A DNA stretch of 9,857 nt from Bordetella parapertussis (GCA_943331855.1 CALQNE010000122.1:1-9857); one strand, 5' to 3'; numbered from the stretch's first letter, positions 1 through 6,660 are shown. Notes: a model not told the origin generated them from the sequence alone. Program-made: numbers and translations.

Positions 1-105
1 CAAGTTCCGCATGGCAGTAAAAAAGCGTTCAAAGCCTTTTTAGATGAGGTTGGCTATCCGCACTTTAACGAAACCGACAATCCTGTCTATCAATTATTTT
101 TATGA
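1..105 (+). CDS. ilvA: Threonine ammonia-lyase (threonine dehydratase), C-terminal end only
   Basis: Reading frame 1 is open from the left edge to TGA at 103-105 and gives the last 34 residues of a protein cut by the window start. The tail, with GYPHFNETDNPVYQLFL at its end, resembles the extreme C-terminus of biosynthetic threonine ammonia-lyase, whose second ACT-like regulatory domain closes with a Glu-Thr-x-Asn-Pro motif (E. coli IlvA ends similarly). In that family the enzyme deaminates threonine to 2-oxobutanoate, the first committed step to isoleucine, and the ACT-like domains bind isoleucine as feedback inhibitor. The catalytic PLP domain lies outside the window and cannot be checked. 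The gene converges on apt with only 26 bases between the stops and no obvious hairpin terminator there. Identification rests on a short but characteristic tail. Confidence 0.8.
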   Translation, partial: QVPHGSKKAFKAFLDEVGYPHFNETDNPVYQLFL

Positions 106-131
106 TGCGTTCGCCACGTATTCATCGCGTC

Positions 132-692
132 TCACTTGTCGCCAAACTCACACACGCTAAAAAACGGCGTGTCGGTTTCGGCAATTAGGGCCGACCCCCC
201 AAGCCCGGGCAAATTCACCACCGCAGCCGCCTCAGCCACATTGCCGCCGAGTTGCTGCAGCAATTTGATCGCCGCCAACATCGTCCCGCCCGTCGCAACC
301 AAGTCATCGACCAAGAGTACCCGTTGGCCGGGCTTGATCGCATCTTGATGGACCTCAACCGTGGCCTCACCGTACTCAAGGGAATACGCCTGTGCAACCG
401 TCTTATAGGGTAATTTGCCCTGTTTGCGCACAGGCACAAAACCGACGTTTAACGCATACGCCAGTGCACTGCCAAAAATAAATCCGCGCGCATCAATGCC
501 GACGACAACATCAAGCCGATTGCGCATATGCCGATACACAAACATATCAATCAAGGCACGAAAAGCGCGCGGATCTTGCAGCATTGGCGTGATATCGCGA
601 AACATCACCCCAGGTTTAGGCCAATCAGGCACCGTACGAATTAAGCCGCGAACGAGCTCAATGGGGTCTTGATAAGGCGTTGGGGTAATCAT
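132..692 (-). CDS. apt: Adenine phosphoribosyltransferase
   Basis: The 186-residue product is close to the usual length for bacterial Apt (E. coli about 183). The enzyme joins adenine to PRPP to make AMP and pyrophosphate, salvaging adenine in the cytoplasm. Visible type I phosphoribosyltransferase features are the PRPP-binding motif [13 protein letters not shown] at residues 125-137, with its Asp-Asp pair and Thr-Gly-Gly-Thr, the IDARGFIFG segment at 66-74, and the flexible-loop region [10 protein letters not shown] at 86-95 followed by YSLEYG at 103-108, typical of adenine-specific members. The ATG at 692-690 is supported by a good Shine-Dalgarno stretch, GGAGAG read on the minus strand, about 7 bases upstream. 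The gene stands alone: convergent with ilvA and divergent from kdsD across 116 bases. I found no convincing sigma-70 promoter in that gap. Confidence 0.96.
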   Translation of the reverse strand: MITPTPYQDPIELVRGLIRTVPDWPKPGVMFRDITPMLQDPRAFRALIDMFVYRHMRNRLDVVVGIDARGFIFGSALAYALNVGFVPVRKQGKLPYKTVAQAYSLEYGEATVEVHQDAIKPGQRVLLVDDLVATGGTMLAAIKLLQQLGGNVAEAAAVVNLPGLGGSALIAETDTPFFSVCEFGDK

Positions 693-808
693 TAAACAGC
701 TCTCCGCGATAAAGAATCGGTATCAAACAAACCACGCACCATTTGCGCGCACCCATAGAATACGCTAGCGGCGCCCCATCTGGGCTCTGAACCGTTTAAA
801 CTCAAGCT

Positions 809-1816
809 ATGGCAAGTTCCGATTCCAAAACACCCAAAAAGTCGCTCGATCACGCGGCGACGCTGGTATGCGCCCGTCAAACCCTCGAACTTGAGGCTCA
901 GGCAATTCTGTCTCTCAAAGAACGGCTAGGGCCAGAATTTGTACGGGCGGTCGAACTGATTCTTGCTTGTTCCGGCCGCGTCATCGTCTGCGGGCTGGGT
1001 AAAACCGGTCATATTGCGCGCAAAATTGCCGCGACGCTCGCCTCAACTGGCACACCTTCATTTTTTTTACACGCCGCTGAAGCGGTTCACGGTGACATTG
1101 GCATGATCGGCAGCCAAGACCTCCTGGTGGCACTCTCTTATTCGGGCAGCGGGCAAGAGATTCTCTCTATTTTGCCAGCGGCACACCGGCTCGGCGTCAA
1201 GGTCGTTGCCCTCACCGGCCACCCTCAGTCAGAACTCGCCCGGCTCGCAGAAGTCCACCTTGATGTCAGCGTGGCACTTGAGGCTTGCCCGCTTAATCTG
1301 GCACCAACCTCCAGCACCACTGCCTCACTGGCAATGGGCGACGCACTGGCCGTCGCCTGCCTGCAAGCGCGAGGATTTAGCCCCGAAGATTTTGCGCGGT
1401 CACACCCAGGTGGGGCGCTCGGTCGAAAACTTTTAACCCGGGTCTCTGATGTCATGCGAAGTGGTGCCGCGCTACCCACCGTTGCGGCAAACGCCACGAT
1501 GTCCGAAGCGCTTGAAGAGATTTCGCGCAAAGGAATGGGCATGACCACCGTGCTTGACGAGCAAGGCAAGGTGCTCGGTATTTTCACCGACGGTGATTTA
1601 CGCCGTCTCATTGAGCGTGAGGGCGATATTCGACAACTCACCATTACCGCTGGCATGACACGCAACCCGCGCCAGATCAGCGCCAACGCCCTGGCCGTCG
1701 ATGCTGCGCTCATTATGGACAATCATCGCCTGAACCATATGCTCGTTTGCCAAGATGACGGCTTATTGCTTGGCGCCGTGCACATGCATGACTTGATGGC
1801 CGCGAAAGTCATTTAA
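809..1816 (+). CDS. kdsD: D-arabinose 5-phosphate isomerase (KdsD/KpsF family)
   Basis: This 335-residue protein has the family layout: an N-terminal SIS sugar-isomerase domain (about 40-190) and two CBS domains (about 213-270 and 280-332). The family interconverts ribulose 5-phosphate and arabinose 5-phosphate, the first step toward Kdo of the LPS inner core. Diagnostic segments are GKTGHIARK at 64-72, EAVHGD at 91-96, and SHPGGALGR at 198-206, whose His199 matches the conserved histidine of the HPGG motif. Length agrees with E. coli KdsD (328). The ATG at 809 is the first start after an in-frame TAA at 797-799, so the start is well bounded, although no clear Shine-Dalgarno is seen. It heads a tight run with kdsC 13 bases downstream. 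KpsF and GutQ are paralogues, but the Kdo/Lpt context favours KdsD. Confidence 0.95.
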   Translation: MASSDSKTPKKSLDHAATLVCARQTLELEAQAILSLKERLGPEFVRAVELILACSGRVIVCGLGKTGHIARKIAATLASTGTPSFFLHAAEAVHGDIGMIGSQDLLVALSYSGSGQEILSILPAAHRLGVKVVALTGHPQSELARLAEVHLDVSVALEACPLNLAPTSSTTASLAMGDALAVACLQARGFSPEDFARSHPGGALGRKLLTRVSDVMRSGAALPTVAANATMSEALEEISRKGMGMTTVLDEQGKVLGIFTDGDLRRLIEREGDIRQLTITAGMTRNPRQISANALAVDAALIMDNHRLNHMLVCQDDGLLLGAVHMHDLMAAKVI

Positions 1817-1829
1817 AAGCGCACAGAAA

Positions 1830-2429
1830 ATGAAACGTCCCCAGACTCTCCCACACCCTGCCGAAGCCCTCGTCTTAGCGCGTATCGAGTCCTCGGTCAG
1901 GGAAAAACTCGCCAAGCTCAAGTTAATGGTGTTTGATGTCGACGGCGTGCTCACCGACGGCGGCCTTTGGTACACCGAACAGGGCGAATCCATCAAACGC
2001 TTTAATGCGCTCGACGGCCATGGTCTAAAAATGCTGGTCGTCAGCGGGATCCAGGTCGTCTTGATGACTGGCCGAGAAAGCCCGATCGTCGCCCGACGCG
2101 CCGCCGAGCTCGGCCTGGGTGAGGTCATGCAAAACGTGCGCGATAAAGGTCTCGCGCTGAACGGGCTAATCGCGCATCATGGCTTCAAACTTGAACAAAC
2201 AGGCTTCATGGGCGACGACCTGATCGATCTGCCTGCGATGCAGCGGGTCGGCTTTTCGGCCTCCGTGCCCGACGCGCCAGCGTACGTGACGCAGTCCGCA
2301 CACTGGGTGTCAGAGCGCCGGGGGGGCAATGGCGCAGCACGCGAATGTTGCGACCTCATCCTCGCGGCCCAGCAGCGACTGGGGGCGTTCTTTCAACCCG
2401 GACTCCTGGGCTCGGGGTCGGTGCAATGA
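1830..2429 (+). CDS. kdsC: 3-deoxy-D-manno-octulosonate 8-phosphate phosphatase
   Basis: This 199-residue HAD-superfamily phosphatase of the small cap-less C0 type acts as a tetramer in the family and removes phosphate from Kdo-8-phosphate to give Kdo for LPS. HAD motif I is FDVDGV with the nucleophile Asp36 and general acid/base Asp38. Motif II is the Thr80 of MTGR, motif III the Lys106, and motif IV is GDDLID at 128-133 with the metal-binding Asp pair. The late RRGGNGAAREVC-like stretch (about 163-173) matches the substrate-contacting C-terminal segment of KdsC. About 30 residues precede the HAD core, as in other betaproteobacterial members. The start is 13 bases after the kdsD stop, with only a weak AGAAA ribosome site. 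A run of seven G lies at 2320-2326 within the GG motif. Neighbours make the Kdo role secure. Confidence 0.95.
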   Translation: MKRPQTLPHPAEALVLARIESSVREKLAKLKLMVFDVDGVLTDGGLWYTEQGESIKRFNALDGHGLKMLVVSGIQVVLMTGRESPIVARRAAELGLGEVMQNVRDKGLALNGLIAHHGFKLEQTGFMGDDLIDLPAMQRVGFSASVPDAPAYVTQSAHWVSERRGGNGAARECCDLILAAQQRLGAFFQPGLLGSGSVQ

Positions 2430-2439
2430 TGGTTGCGAC

Positions 2440-3057
2440 ATGAAAGAGCGCTTTGCAATTATTGTCTCGCTCGTCATCCTGATCTCGCTCGTAGCGGGTA
2501 CCTGGTGGGCCGCCGATTACTCGCAACGCGCTGTCGAAATCGACCCGCCGGTTCGTTTGACCCACGAGCGCGATCAATGGGCTACAAAAATTGTATTAGT
2601 GCGCACCAACGAGCAGGGTTTGGTCATCCATCGCCTCGAAGGCGATCTGATGGAACACTTTCCCGATGACAAGTCTTACGACGTTATCCGCCCGAGGGCC
2701 TTTGCCCTAAAAGCCGATAACCCCCTGACCATCGCTACATCTAAAACCGCCACGGTCTATGACGAAGGTGACCGAATCATCATGAAAGGCGATGCCGTCT
2801 TGCTGCGGCTGCGCGACGCTGAGCGTCAGCCCTTGAACTTTCGCAGTGATCAGGTCACCATGCTCATTAAAGAAGACCTTGCCTACACGGACTTACCCGC
2901 GATAGCTACAAGTGGGCGCTCTCGCATGAGCGGGACTGGGATGCGCTACAACAACGCCACTCAGCAACTAGACGTGTTTAAATCAACCGACGTCGAAATG
3001 GCCCCTAAAGACAAAACCGAAAACACTGAACCTGCAGCGACACGAAAAAACCGATGA
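2440..3057 (+). CDS. lptC: LPS export protein LptC (inner-membrane anchored)
   Basis: The 205-residue product has one N-terminal membrane helix (about residues 5-24) followed by a periplasmic beta-jellyroll-type region, as in LptC (E. coli 191). LptC joins the LptB2FG ABC transporter to the periplasmic LptA bridge and passes LPS outward. Sequence signs are the short basic cytoplasmic Met-Lys-Glu-Arg start, the helix, and the late Gly-x-Gly-Met-x-Tyr-Asn segment at 165-171 typical of LptC. I chose ATG 2440 because it gives the expected short cytoplasmic tail; the frame is open back to about 2329 inside kdsC, but that would add 37 residues of kdsC-overlapping sequence before the helix. The start lies 10 bases after the kdsC stop, and the end overlaps lptA as ATGA, implying translational coupling. 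The charged tail after about residue 188 is likely disordered. Confidence 0.9.
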   Translation: MKERFAIIVSLVILISLVAGTWWAADYSQRAVEIDPPVRLTHERDQWATKIVLVRTNEQGLVIHRLEGDLMEHFPDDKSYDVIRPRAFALKADNPLTIATSKTATVYDEGDRIIMKGDAVLLRLRDAERQPLNFRSDQVTMLIKEDLAYTDLPAIATSGRSRMSGTGMRYNNATQQLDVFKSTDVEMAPKDKTENTEPAATRKNR

Positions 3058-3764
3058 TGATTGACACGCTTTCACGCCGCCCGCTTCGCTTGCTGCTCAC
3101 TCTCGCCCTATGTGCGTTGCTTGGCGTTGCTCACGCCCAAAAAAAACCGCCCTCAACCGCGGCGCTGGCGCCTAAAGAAGAGCCCAGCACGATGATTTTG
3201 TCTGATACGCTGCATTTTGACGATACAAAGCGTGAAAGCACCTTTTCGGGCAATGTCGTCATGACGCGCGGCCTCATGACCATGAATGCTGACAATCTGC
3301 AACTGCGCGAAGACGCCGAAGGCTTTCAGTACGGCACCGGAACCGTGAAGCAGGGAAAACGCGTCTTCATCCGTCAATTACGTCCTGAAGTCTACGAAGT
3401 TCTTGAAGGGGTCGGCGTGCGGGCCGAATACAACGGTAAAACCGAAACGTTTGACTTGATCGGGCAGGCGGTCGTGACTCGCTATATTTGCGGTCAGCAT
3501 TTTGATACGGTAAGCGGCGAGCGCGTGCGTTACAGCCAAAAAACGGATGTCTACGAGGCATTTTCTGGTCCCGACTCGGCCAATACAGGTGGGCGCGTGC
3601 GCTCGGTCGCACAACCCCGAGCCCGTGCCGATGCCGCGGTTGCCGAATGCAAAGCCAAAGAGGCCGGTACGCCCTCTTTGACCCCGAACGCCAAACCGGC
3701 AACGCCGACGGCCCCGCCCCCTGCAGGCGGCACTCGGCGTCAAGTCACGCCCGCTCGTCCTTAA
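3054..3764 (+). CDS. lptA: Periplasmic LPS transport bridge protein LptA
   Basis: The 236-residue product starts with a signal peptide: basic Arg8-Arg9, a leucine-rich core at 11-24, and a likely cleavage after Ala-His-Ala at 26-28. The OstA/LptA domain (about 45-165) contains the pattern of beta strands with SDTLHFDD at 50-57, [10 protein letters not shown] at 64-73 and [10 protein letters not shown] at 75-84, matching the family's Gly-Asn-Val and Ala-Asp segments. LptA polymerises as a twisted beta-jellyroll bridge carrying LPS across the periplasm. Residues 172-236 form a Ser/Thr/Pro/Ala-rich tail longer than in E. coli LptA (185 total) and probably disordered. ATG 3054 overlaps the lptC stop; a second in-frame ATG at 3057 would shorten it by one residue. 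An A8 run at 3139-3146 lies just after the signal peptide. lptB follows after 11 bases. Confidence 0.93.
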   Translation: MMIDTLSRRPLRLLLTLALCALLGVAHAQKKPPSTAALAPKEEPSTMILSDTLHFDDTKRESTFSGNVVMTRGLMTMNADNLQLREDAEGFQYGTGTVKQGKRVFIRQLRPEVYEVLEGVGVRAEYNGKTETFDLIGQAVVTRYICGQHFDTVSGERVRYSQKTDVYEAFSGPDSANTGGRVRSVAQPRARADAAVAECKAKEAGTPSLTPNAKPATPTAPPPAGGTRRQVTPARP

Positions 3765-3775
3765 ATTTTGGTCTT

Positions 3776-4564
3776 ATGCAAATATCGAATGAAGTCGCCG
3801 CTGAACAATCTGCGCCACTGACACCGGGGCGCCTGAGCGCGACCGGCCTGCGAAAGTCGTATGGCGGTCGCATGGTCGTTCAAGATGTGTCCCTCTCTGT
3901 GCATAGCGGAGAAGTCGTCGGCTTGCTGGGTCCGAACGGTGCGGGCAAAACGACCAGTTTTTACATGATTGTTGGCCTGGTGGCGGCGGATGCAGGTCGC
4001 ATTGAAATCGACGACACCTCAATCAGTAGTATGCCAATCCACCAGCGCGCACGTAGAGGTGTGTCTTACCTCCCACAAGATGCCTCGGTGTTCAGACGTC
4101 TGACCGTTGAAGAAAATATCCGGGCAGTGCTCGAACTGCAAATTGATCACGAGGGCAAGAGATTTTCAAACACGCTCATTGAGCAACAGCTCGACTCTCT
4201 ACTCGAAGAATTGCAGATCACGCACATTCGCAAAAATAGCGCCCTATCACTTTCGGGTGGCGAACGTCGCCGGGTTGAAATTTCGCGCGCTTTAGCGACA
4301 AGACCGCGCTTTATTTTGCTAGATGAACCTTTCGCCGGCGTTGACCCCATCGCGGTCATTGAAATCCAGCGGATCGTACGTTTTCTTAAAAGTCGCGGCA
4401 TCGGCGTGCTGATTACCGACCACAACGTACGCGAAACGCTCGGCATTTGTGATCGCGCCTACATCATCAGTGAAGGCAAAGTGCTCACTACCGGCAAGCC
4501 CGAAGATATTATCAACGACGCCTCAGTACGCAAGGTTTATTTAGGCGAACATTTCAAGATGTGA
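3776..4564 (+). CDS. lptB: LPS export ABC transporter ATP-binding protein LptB
   Basis: This 262-residue cytoplasmic ATPase powers LPS extraction with LptF and LptG (not in this window). ABC motifs appear in order: Walker A GPNGAGKT at 52-59, Q-loop Gln101, signature LSGGERRR at 159-166, Walker B FILLDEPF at 179-186 with catalytic Glu184, and switch His216. The segment YLPQDASVF at 98-106 and the ending VYLGEHF are characteristic of LptB rather than other ABC proteins. I chose ATG 3776, 11 bases after the lptA stop; the frame stays open upstream to about 3647 but that lies inside lptA. About 20 residues precede the nucleotide-binding fold, slightly more than in E. coli LptB (241). It appears to end the LPS run; no strong terminator follows. 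In many proteobacteria rpoN is the next gene, but not here. Confidence 0.96.
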   Translation: MQISNEVAAEQSAPLTPGRLSATGLRKSYGGRMVVQDVSLSVHSGEVVGLLGPNGAGKTTSFYMIVGLVAADAGRIEIDDTSISSMPIHQRARRGVSYLPQDASVFRRLTVEENIRAVLELQIDHEGKRFSNTLIEQQLDSLLEELQITHIRKNSALSLSGGERRRVEISRALATRPRFILLDEPFAGVDPIAVIEIQRIVRFLKSRGIGVLITDHNVRETLGICDRAYIISEGKVLTTGKPEDIINDASVRKVYLGEHFKM

Positions 4565-4613
4565 TTGTCCGTTTGGACGTCCCCCTTGCGCAGACGCATG
4601 CTTACTAAAAATA

Positions 4614-4633
4614 TATGTCTTTAAAGTGACATA
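4614..4633. repeat. AT-rich inverted repeat upstream of hpf
   Basis: TATGTC at 4614-4619 and its exact complement GACATA at 4628-4633 are separated by 8 bases that contain CTTTAAAG, itself palindromic. The block is markedly more AT-rich than its surroundings and lies just upstream of a possible hpf promoter, a suitable place for a regulator site. As RNA the hairpin would be weak and is not followed by a U run, so a terminator for lptB is unlikely. Operator function is inference only. Confidence 0.4.
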
Positions 4634-4649
4634 AATAGTCGTTTGCCGC

Positions 4650-4677
4650 TTGATTTCTTGAGCGAACTGACTAAACT
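4650..4677 (+). promoter_or_regulatory. Possible sigma-70 promoter for hpf
   Basis: TTGATT at 4650-4655 (4 of 6 matches to the -35 consensus) and TAAACT at 4672-4677 (4 of 6 to the -10) are 16 bases apart. Transcription would begin near 4684, giving a leader of about 80 bases before the hpf ATG. The 202-base gap after lptB and the AT-rich character support an independent promoter here. The match is moderate and was made by eye. Confidence 0.35.
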
Positions 4678-4723
4678 AAAACTGTTATCCACTCAAAAAT
4701 CGAGGTCAGCCTAGACGTCCTTT

Positions 4724-4739
4724 TCCGCGCATCCGCGCA
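4724..4739. repeat. Tandem 8-base direct repeat in the hpf leader
   Basis: TCCGCGCA occurs twice back to back (4724-4731 and 4732-4739), ending 27 bases before the hpf start and upstream of its ribosome-binding site. Because GCGC is self-complementary, the two copies can also fold as a 4-bp hairpin. No function is known; it may be chance in a GC-rich genome. Confidence 0.4.
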
Positions 4740-4766
4740 ATCCTTCACTTCTTTGGAGAGTACGCT

Positions 4767-5093
4767 ATGAACCTGAGCATTATTGGTCACCACTTAGACG
4801 TTACCCCTGCAATTCGTGAATACATCCATAGCAAAATGGCTCGCGTTCTGCGACATTTTGACCATGTCATCGACATCCAGATCATGCTGTCGGTTGAGCC
4901 CTTAAAACACCGCGCCGAAATTACTCTGCATGTGCGAGGCAAAGACCTGCATTGTGAAGCGTCAGAAGAAAACCTCTACGCCTCCATTGATTTGCTCGCA
5001 GACAAAATTGATCGCAAAATCCTTCAACACAAAGACCGCACGCAAAACCACCATCACGTTGCTGCTAAACGTCAGCTATTTGAAGCGGCCTAA
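4767..5093 (+). CDS. hpf: Ribosome hibernation-promoting factor, short form (HPF/YfiA family)
   Basis: The 108-residue product is a single-domain HPF (E. coli HPF is 95). The family binds the decoding region of the 30S subunit and, in its short form together with RMF in gammaproteobacteria, favours inactive 100S ribosomes in stationary phase; whether a partner exists here cannot be seen. Evidence is the opening MNLSIIGHHLDVTPAIREYI, the VRGKDLHCEAS segment at about 56-66, and the LYASIDLLADKIDRKI helix at 70-85, all typical. The His/Lys-rich tail (88-101) resembles the usual basic end. It lacks the extra C-terminal dimerisation domain of long HPF. ATG 4767 has a strong Shine-Dalgarno, GGAGAG, about 7 bases upstream. 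Position before ptsN matches the classical rpoN-hpf-ptsN order, but rpoN itself is missing. Confidence 0.95.
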   Translation: MNLSIIGHHLDVTPAIREYIHSKMARVLRHFDHVIDIQIMLSVEPLKHRAEITLHVRGKDLHCEASEENLYASIDLLADKIDRKILQHKDRTQNHHHVAAKRQLFEAA

Positions 5094-5112
5094 GTATTAG
5101 CAGCTTGATCAC

Positions 5113-5153
5113 ATCCGCGCCACAAAACCGGTCACCTGGTTTGCGGCGCGGAT
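5113..5153. terminator. Long GC-rich hairpin between hpf and ptsN (possible terminator or attenuator)
   Basis: ATCCGCGCC at 5113-5121 pairs perfectly with GGCGCGGAT at 5145-5153, and AAACC at 5125-5129 pairs with GGTTT at 5138-5142. Between these lie one mismatch and one bulged base, and the loop is 8 bases. The stem totals about 15 pairs. No run of T follows on the plus strand, so it is not a classical intrinsic terminator; partial termination, RNA processing or 3'-end protection of the hpf message are alternatives. Its position 20 bases after the hpf stop fits any of these. Confidence 0.5.
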
Positions 5154-5209
5154 TCCCTGAAGGCCATTGCCGCAAAGCCTCATCACCTGAGCCGCTGGAC
5201 AACCGAGAC

Positions 5210-5237
5210 GTGACGAACAAAACGAGCGTCATATAAT
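5210..5237 (+). promoter_or_regulatory. Probable sigma-70 promoter for ptsN, close to the start codon
   Basis: A perfect TATAAT at 5232-5237 has GTGACG at 5210-5215 (4 of 6 matches to the -35) with a 16-base spacer. The expected transcription start, about 7 bases after the -10, falls at 5244-5245, and the ptsN ATG begins at 5245. Transcripts from this site would therefore be leaderless or nearly so, consistent with the poor Shine-Dalgarno before ptsN. TGACG at 5211-5215 and CGTCA at 5227-5231 form an inverted repeat that overlaps the -35 and abuts the -10. Confidence 0.55.
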
Positions 5238-5244
5238 CAGTGGC

Positions 5245-5700
5245 ATGAAACTTTTACGACGCATTCTGCCCGCTGAAAACATTGTGCTTGCACTGTCTGT
5301 CACAAGTAAAAAGCGCGTGTTTGAGCAGGCGGGCCTTTTATTTGAAAATAATCATGGGCTCGAGCGCGCCGCAGTCTACGAAAGCCTGTTTTCACGCGAA
5401 CGTTTGGGGTCAACAGGGCTGGGCGCCGGGATCGCAGTCCCTCACGGCCGTATCAAGGGGCTTAAAACAGCGCTCGCGGCATTTTTTCGCCTGACGGCAC
5501 CCATCGCCTTTGAGTCGCCCGACGGGCAACCTGTCAACCAACTGTTGTTTCTCTTGGCGCCAGAAGACGAAACGCAACAACATCTAGATATACTAGCTGA
5601 GGTGGCGCAGCTGTTCTCAGACGAAGCCTTTCGCCTGAACCTGGCCAACGAAACCGATCCGGGCGTGGTGCACCAGTTGCTCACGACCGGCTCAGCCTAA
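5245..5700 (+). CDS. ptsN: PTS-Ntr regulatory protein EIIA-Ntr
   Basis: This 151-residue cytoplasmic protein is the terminal phosphate acceptor of the nitrogen-type PTS (EI-Ntr/NPr-like HPr to EIIA-Ntr), a regulatory chain that transports no sugar. The EIIA type-2 mannitol/Ntr fold shows its phosphorylated histidine as His67 in AVPHGR (65-69), preceded by the family block [10 protein letters not shown] at 51-60, and a second conserved histidine at His113 in QQHL. Length agrees with E. coli PtsN (163). ATG 5245 starts the family-typical opening (lysine-leucine-rich, then ILPAENI at 7-13), so a later start is unlikely. No clear ribosome site precedes it, and a TATAAT box ends only 8 bases upstream. 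hprK follows after 32 bases containing a hairpin. In other proteobacteria EIIA-Ntr affects potassium transport, stress and nitrogen responses; the target here is unknown. Confidence 0.96.
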   Translation: MKLLRRILPAENIVLALSVTSKKRVFEQAGLLFENNHGLERAAVYESLFSRERLGSTGLGAGIAVPHGRIKGLKTALAAFFRLTAPIAFESPDGQPVNQLLFLLAPEDETQQHLDILAEVAQLFSDEAFRLNLANETDPGVVHQLLTTGSA

Positions 5701-5715
5701 GCGCGCAAGCGCTTA
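5698..5715. promoter_or_regulatory. GCAA-tetraloop hairpin spanning the ptsN stop codon
   Basis: TAAGCGC at 5698-5704, which begins with the ptsN stop codon, pairs perfectly with GCGCTTA at 5709-5715 across GCAA (5705-5708). This is a 7-bp stem capped by a GNRA-type tetraloop, a notably stable RNA fold. It ends 17 bases before the hprK ATG and just upstream of its ribosome site. No T run follows, so it is not a classical terminator; effects on coupling, RNA cleavage or message stability are possible but unproven. Confidence 0.5.
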
Positions 5716-5732
5716 ACCCTCACGGAGTCGCT

Positions 5733-6659
5733 ATGCTGACGGTGCAAGATCTGGTCAACGACAATGTCGACGACATCCCCTTTAAGTGGGTTGCAGGTCA
5801 GTCCGCCGCCGATCGGCGCATTCCAGACAATGGCATGGCTGCCGCAGATCTGATCGGCCATCTAAATTTAATTCACCCCTCGCGCATTCAGGTGTTCGGG
5901 CGTGAAGAAATGGCCTATTACACGCGCTTTGACACGCGTCGGCGCGTTCACCATCTTGAAGAATTACTCGCAGGCGGCGTACCCGCCATCCTGATCGCAG
6001 ACGGCCTCAACGCGACCGAAGACCTCATCCACGAATGCGAGCGCAATCACGTCCCCTTACTGATCACCACAGTGCACGCCGCAGACCTCATTGACTTGCT
6101 GCGTATTTATCTCAGTCGCCGCCTCGCTCCCGTTACCACCGTACACGGCGTTTTTATGGACGTACTGGGTCTGGGGGTTCTGATTACCGGCGAATCGGGG
6201 CTTGGTAAAAGCGAGCTCGCCCTTGAGTTGATCTCGCGGGGCCACGGTTTAGTCGCTGACGACGCCGTTGAACTCTCACGTACGTCGCCGCATGTCATTG
6301 ACGGTCATTGTCCCGTACTGCTGCAAAACATGCTTGAAGTGCGCGGTTTGGGTTTGCTCAATATTCGAACGATTTTTGGGGAAACCTCGGTTCGTCGAAA
6401 AATGAAACTCAAATTAATCGTACATCTTGTACGCGCAACGGCTCAAGACAAATTTGAACGTTTACCTTTACAAGATATGACCCAAGATATGTTGGGCTGC
6501 CCAATTCGCAAGGTCATGCTGCAAGTCGCCGCTGGACGCAATCTAGCCGTACTCGTTGAGGCTGCAGTACGCAACACCATTCTAAAACTGCGAGGCATCG
6601 ACACCTTGGCGGAGTTCATGCAACGCCAAGCCGCGGCCATCGAGCAAGGCAACGCCTAA
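5733..6659 (+). CDS. hprK: HPr(Ser) kinase/phosphorylase
   Basis: This 308-residue bifunctional enzyme phosphorylates HPr on its regulatory serine using ATP or pyrophosphate and reverses the reaction by phosphorolysis. The N-terminal domain (about 1-125) is of the DRTGG-like type; the C-terminal catalytic domain has the conserved His138 in TTVHGV, Walker A GESGLGKS at 153-160, the Asp176-Asp177 pair in VADDAVE, and the HprK signature [15 protein letters not shown] at 202-216. Length matches Gram-positive and betaproteobacterial HprK (about 310). The start ATG at 5733 has a GGAG site about 8 bases upstream. Its partner HPr is not in the window. In betaproteobacteria hprK is often beside ptsN, suggesting it tunes phosphate flow to EIIA-Ntr rather than classical carbon catabolite repression. 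rapZ begins one base after its stop. Confidence 0.96.
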   Translation: MLTVQDLVNDNVDDIPFKWVAGQSAADRRIPDNGMAAADLIGHLNLIHPSRIQVFGREEMAYYTRFDTRRRVHHLEELLAGGVPAILIADGLNATEDLIHECERNHVPLLITTVHAADLIDLLRIYLSRRLAPVTTVHGVFMDVLGLGVLITGESGLGKSELALELISRGHGLVADDAVELSRTSPHVIDGHCPVLLQNMLEVRGLGLLNIRTIFGETSVRRKMKLKLIVHLVRATAQDKFERLPLQDMTQDMLGCPIRKVMLQVAAGRNLAVLVEAAVRNTILKLRGIDTLAEFMQRQAAAIEQGNA

Positions 6660-6660
6660 G

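Noticed and set aside
693..808. Search for divergent promoters between apt and kdsD.
   Set aside because: TATTCT and TAAACT boxes can be found but none has a reasonable -35 at 16-18 bases, so no promoter is called.
1225..1722. A 165-codon open frame on the minus strand inside kdsD.
   Set aside because: It is a shadow of kdsD: composition is Ser/Arg/Ala-rich without recognisable domains, and kdsD is clearly the real gene.
1061..3146. Homopolymer runs in three successive LPS genes: T8 at 1061-1068 (kdsD), G7 at 2320-2326 (kdsC) and A8 at 3139-3146 (lptA), considered as phase-variation switches.
   Set aside because: The runs are short, encode ordinary conserved residues, and the genes are generally essential for LPS, so on/off switching is unlikely. 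All three frames are intact.
3378..3743. Overlapping long minus-strand frames opposite lptA.
   Set aside because: These arise from GC-rich codon structure of lptA; no domain or start signal supports them.
4575..4582. GGACGTCC palindrome just after the lptB stop, with GACGTCC again at 4714-4720.
   Set aside because: An 8-base palindrome is too short and the second copy incomplete; no promoter or stem context supports a site.
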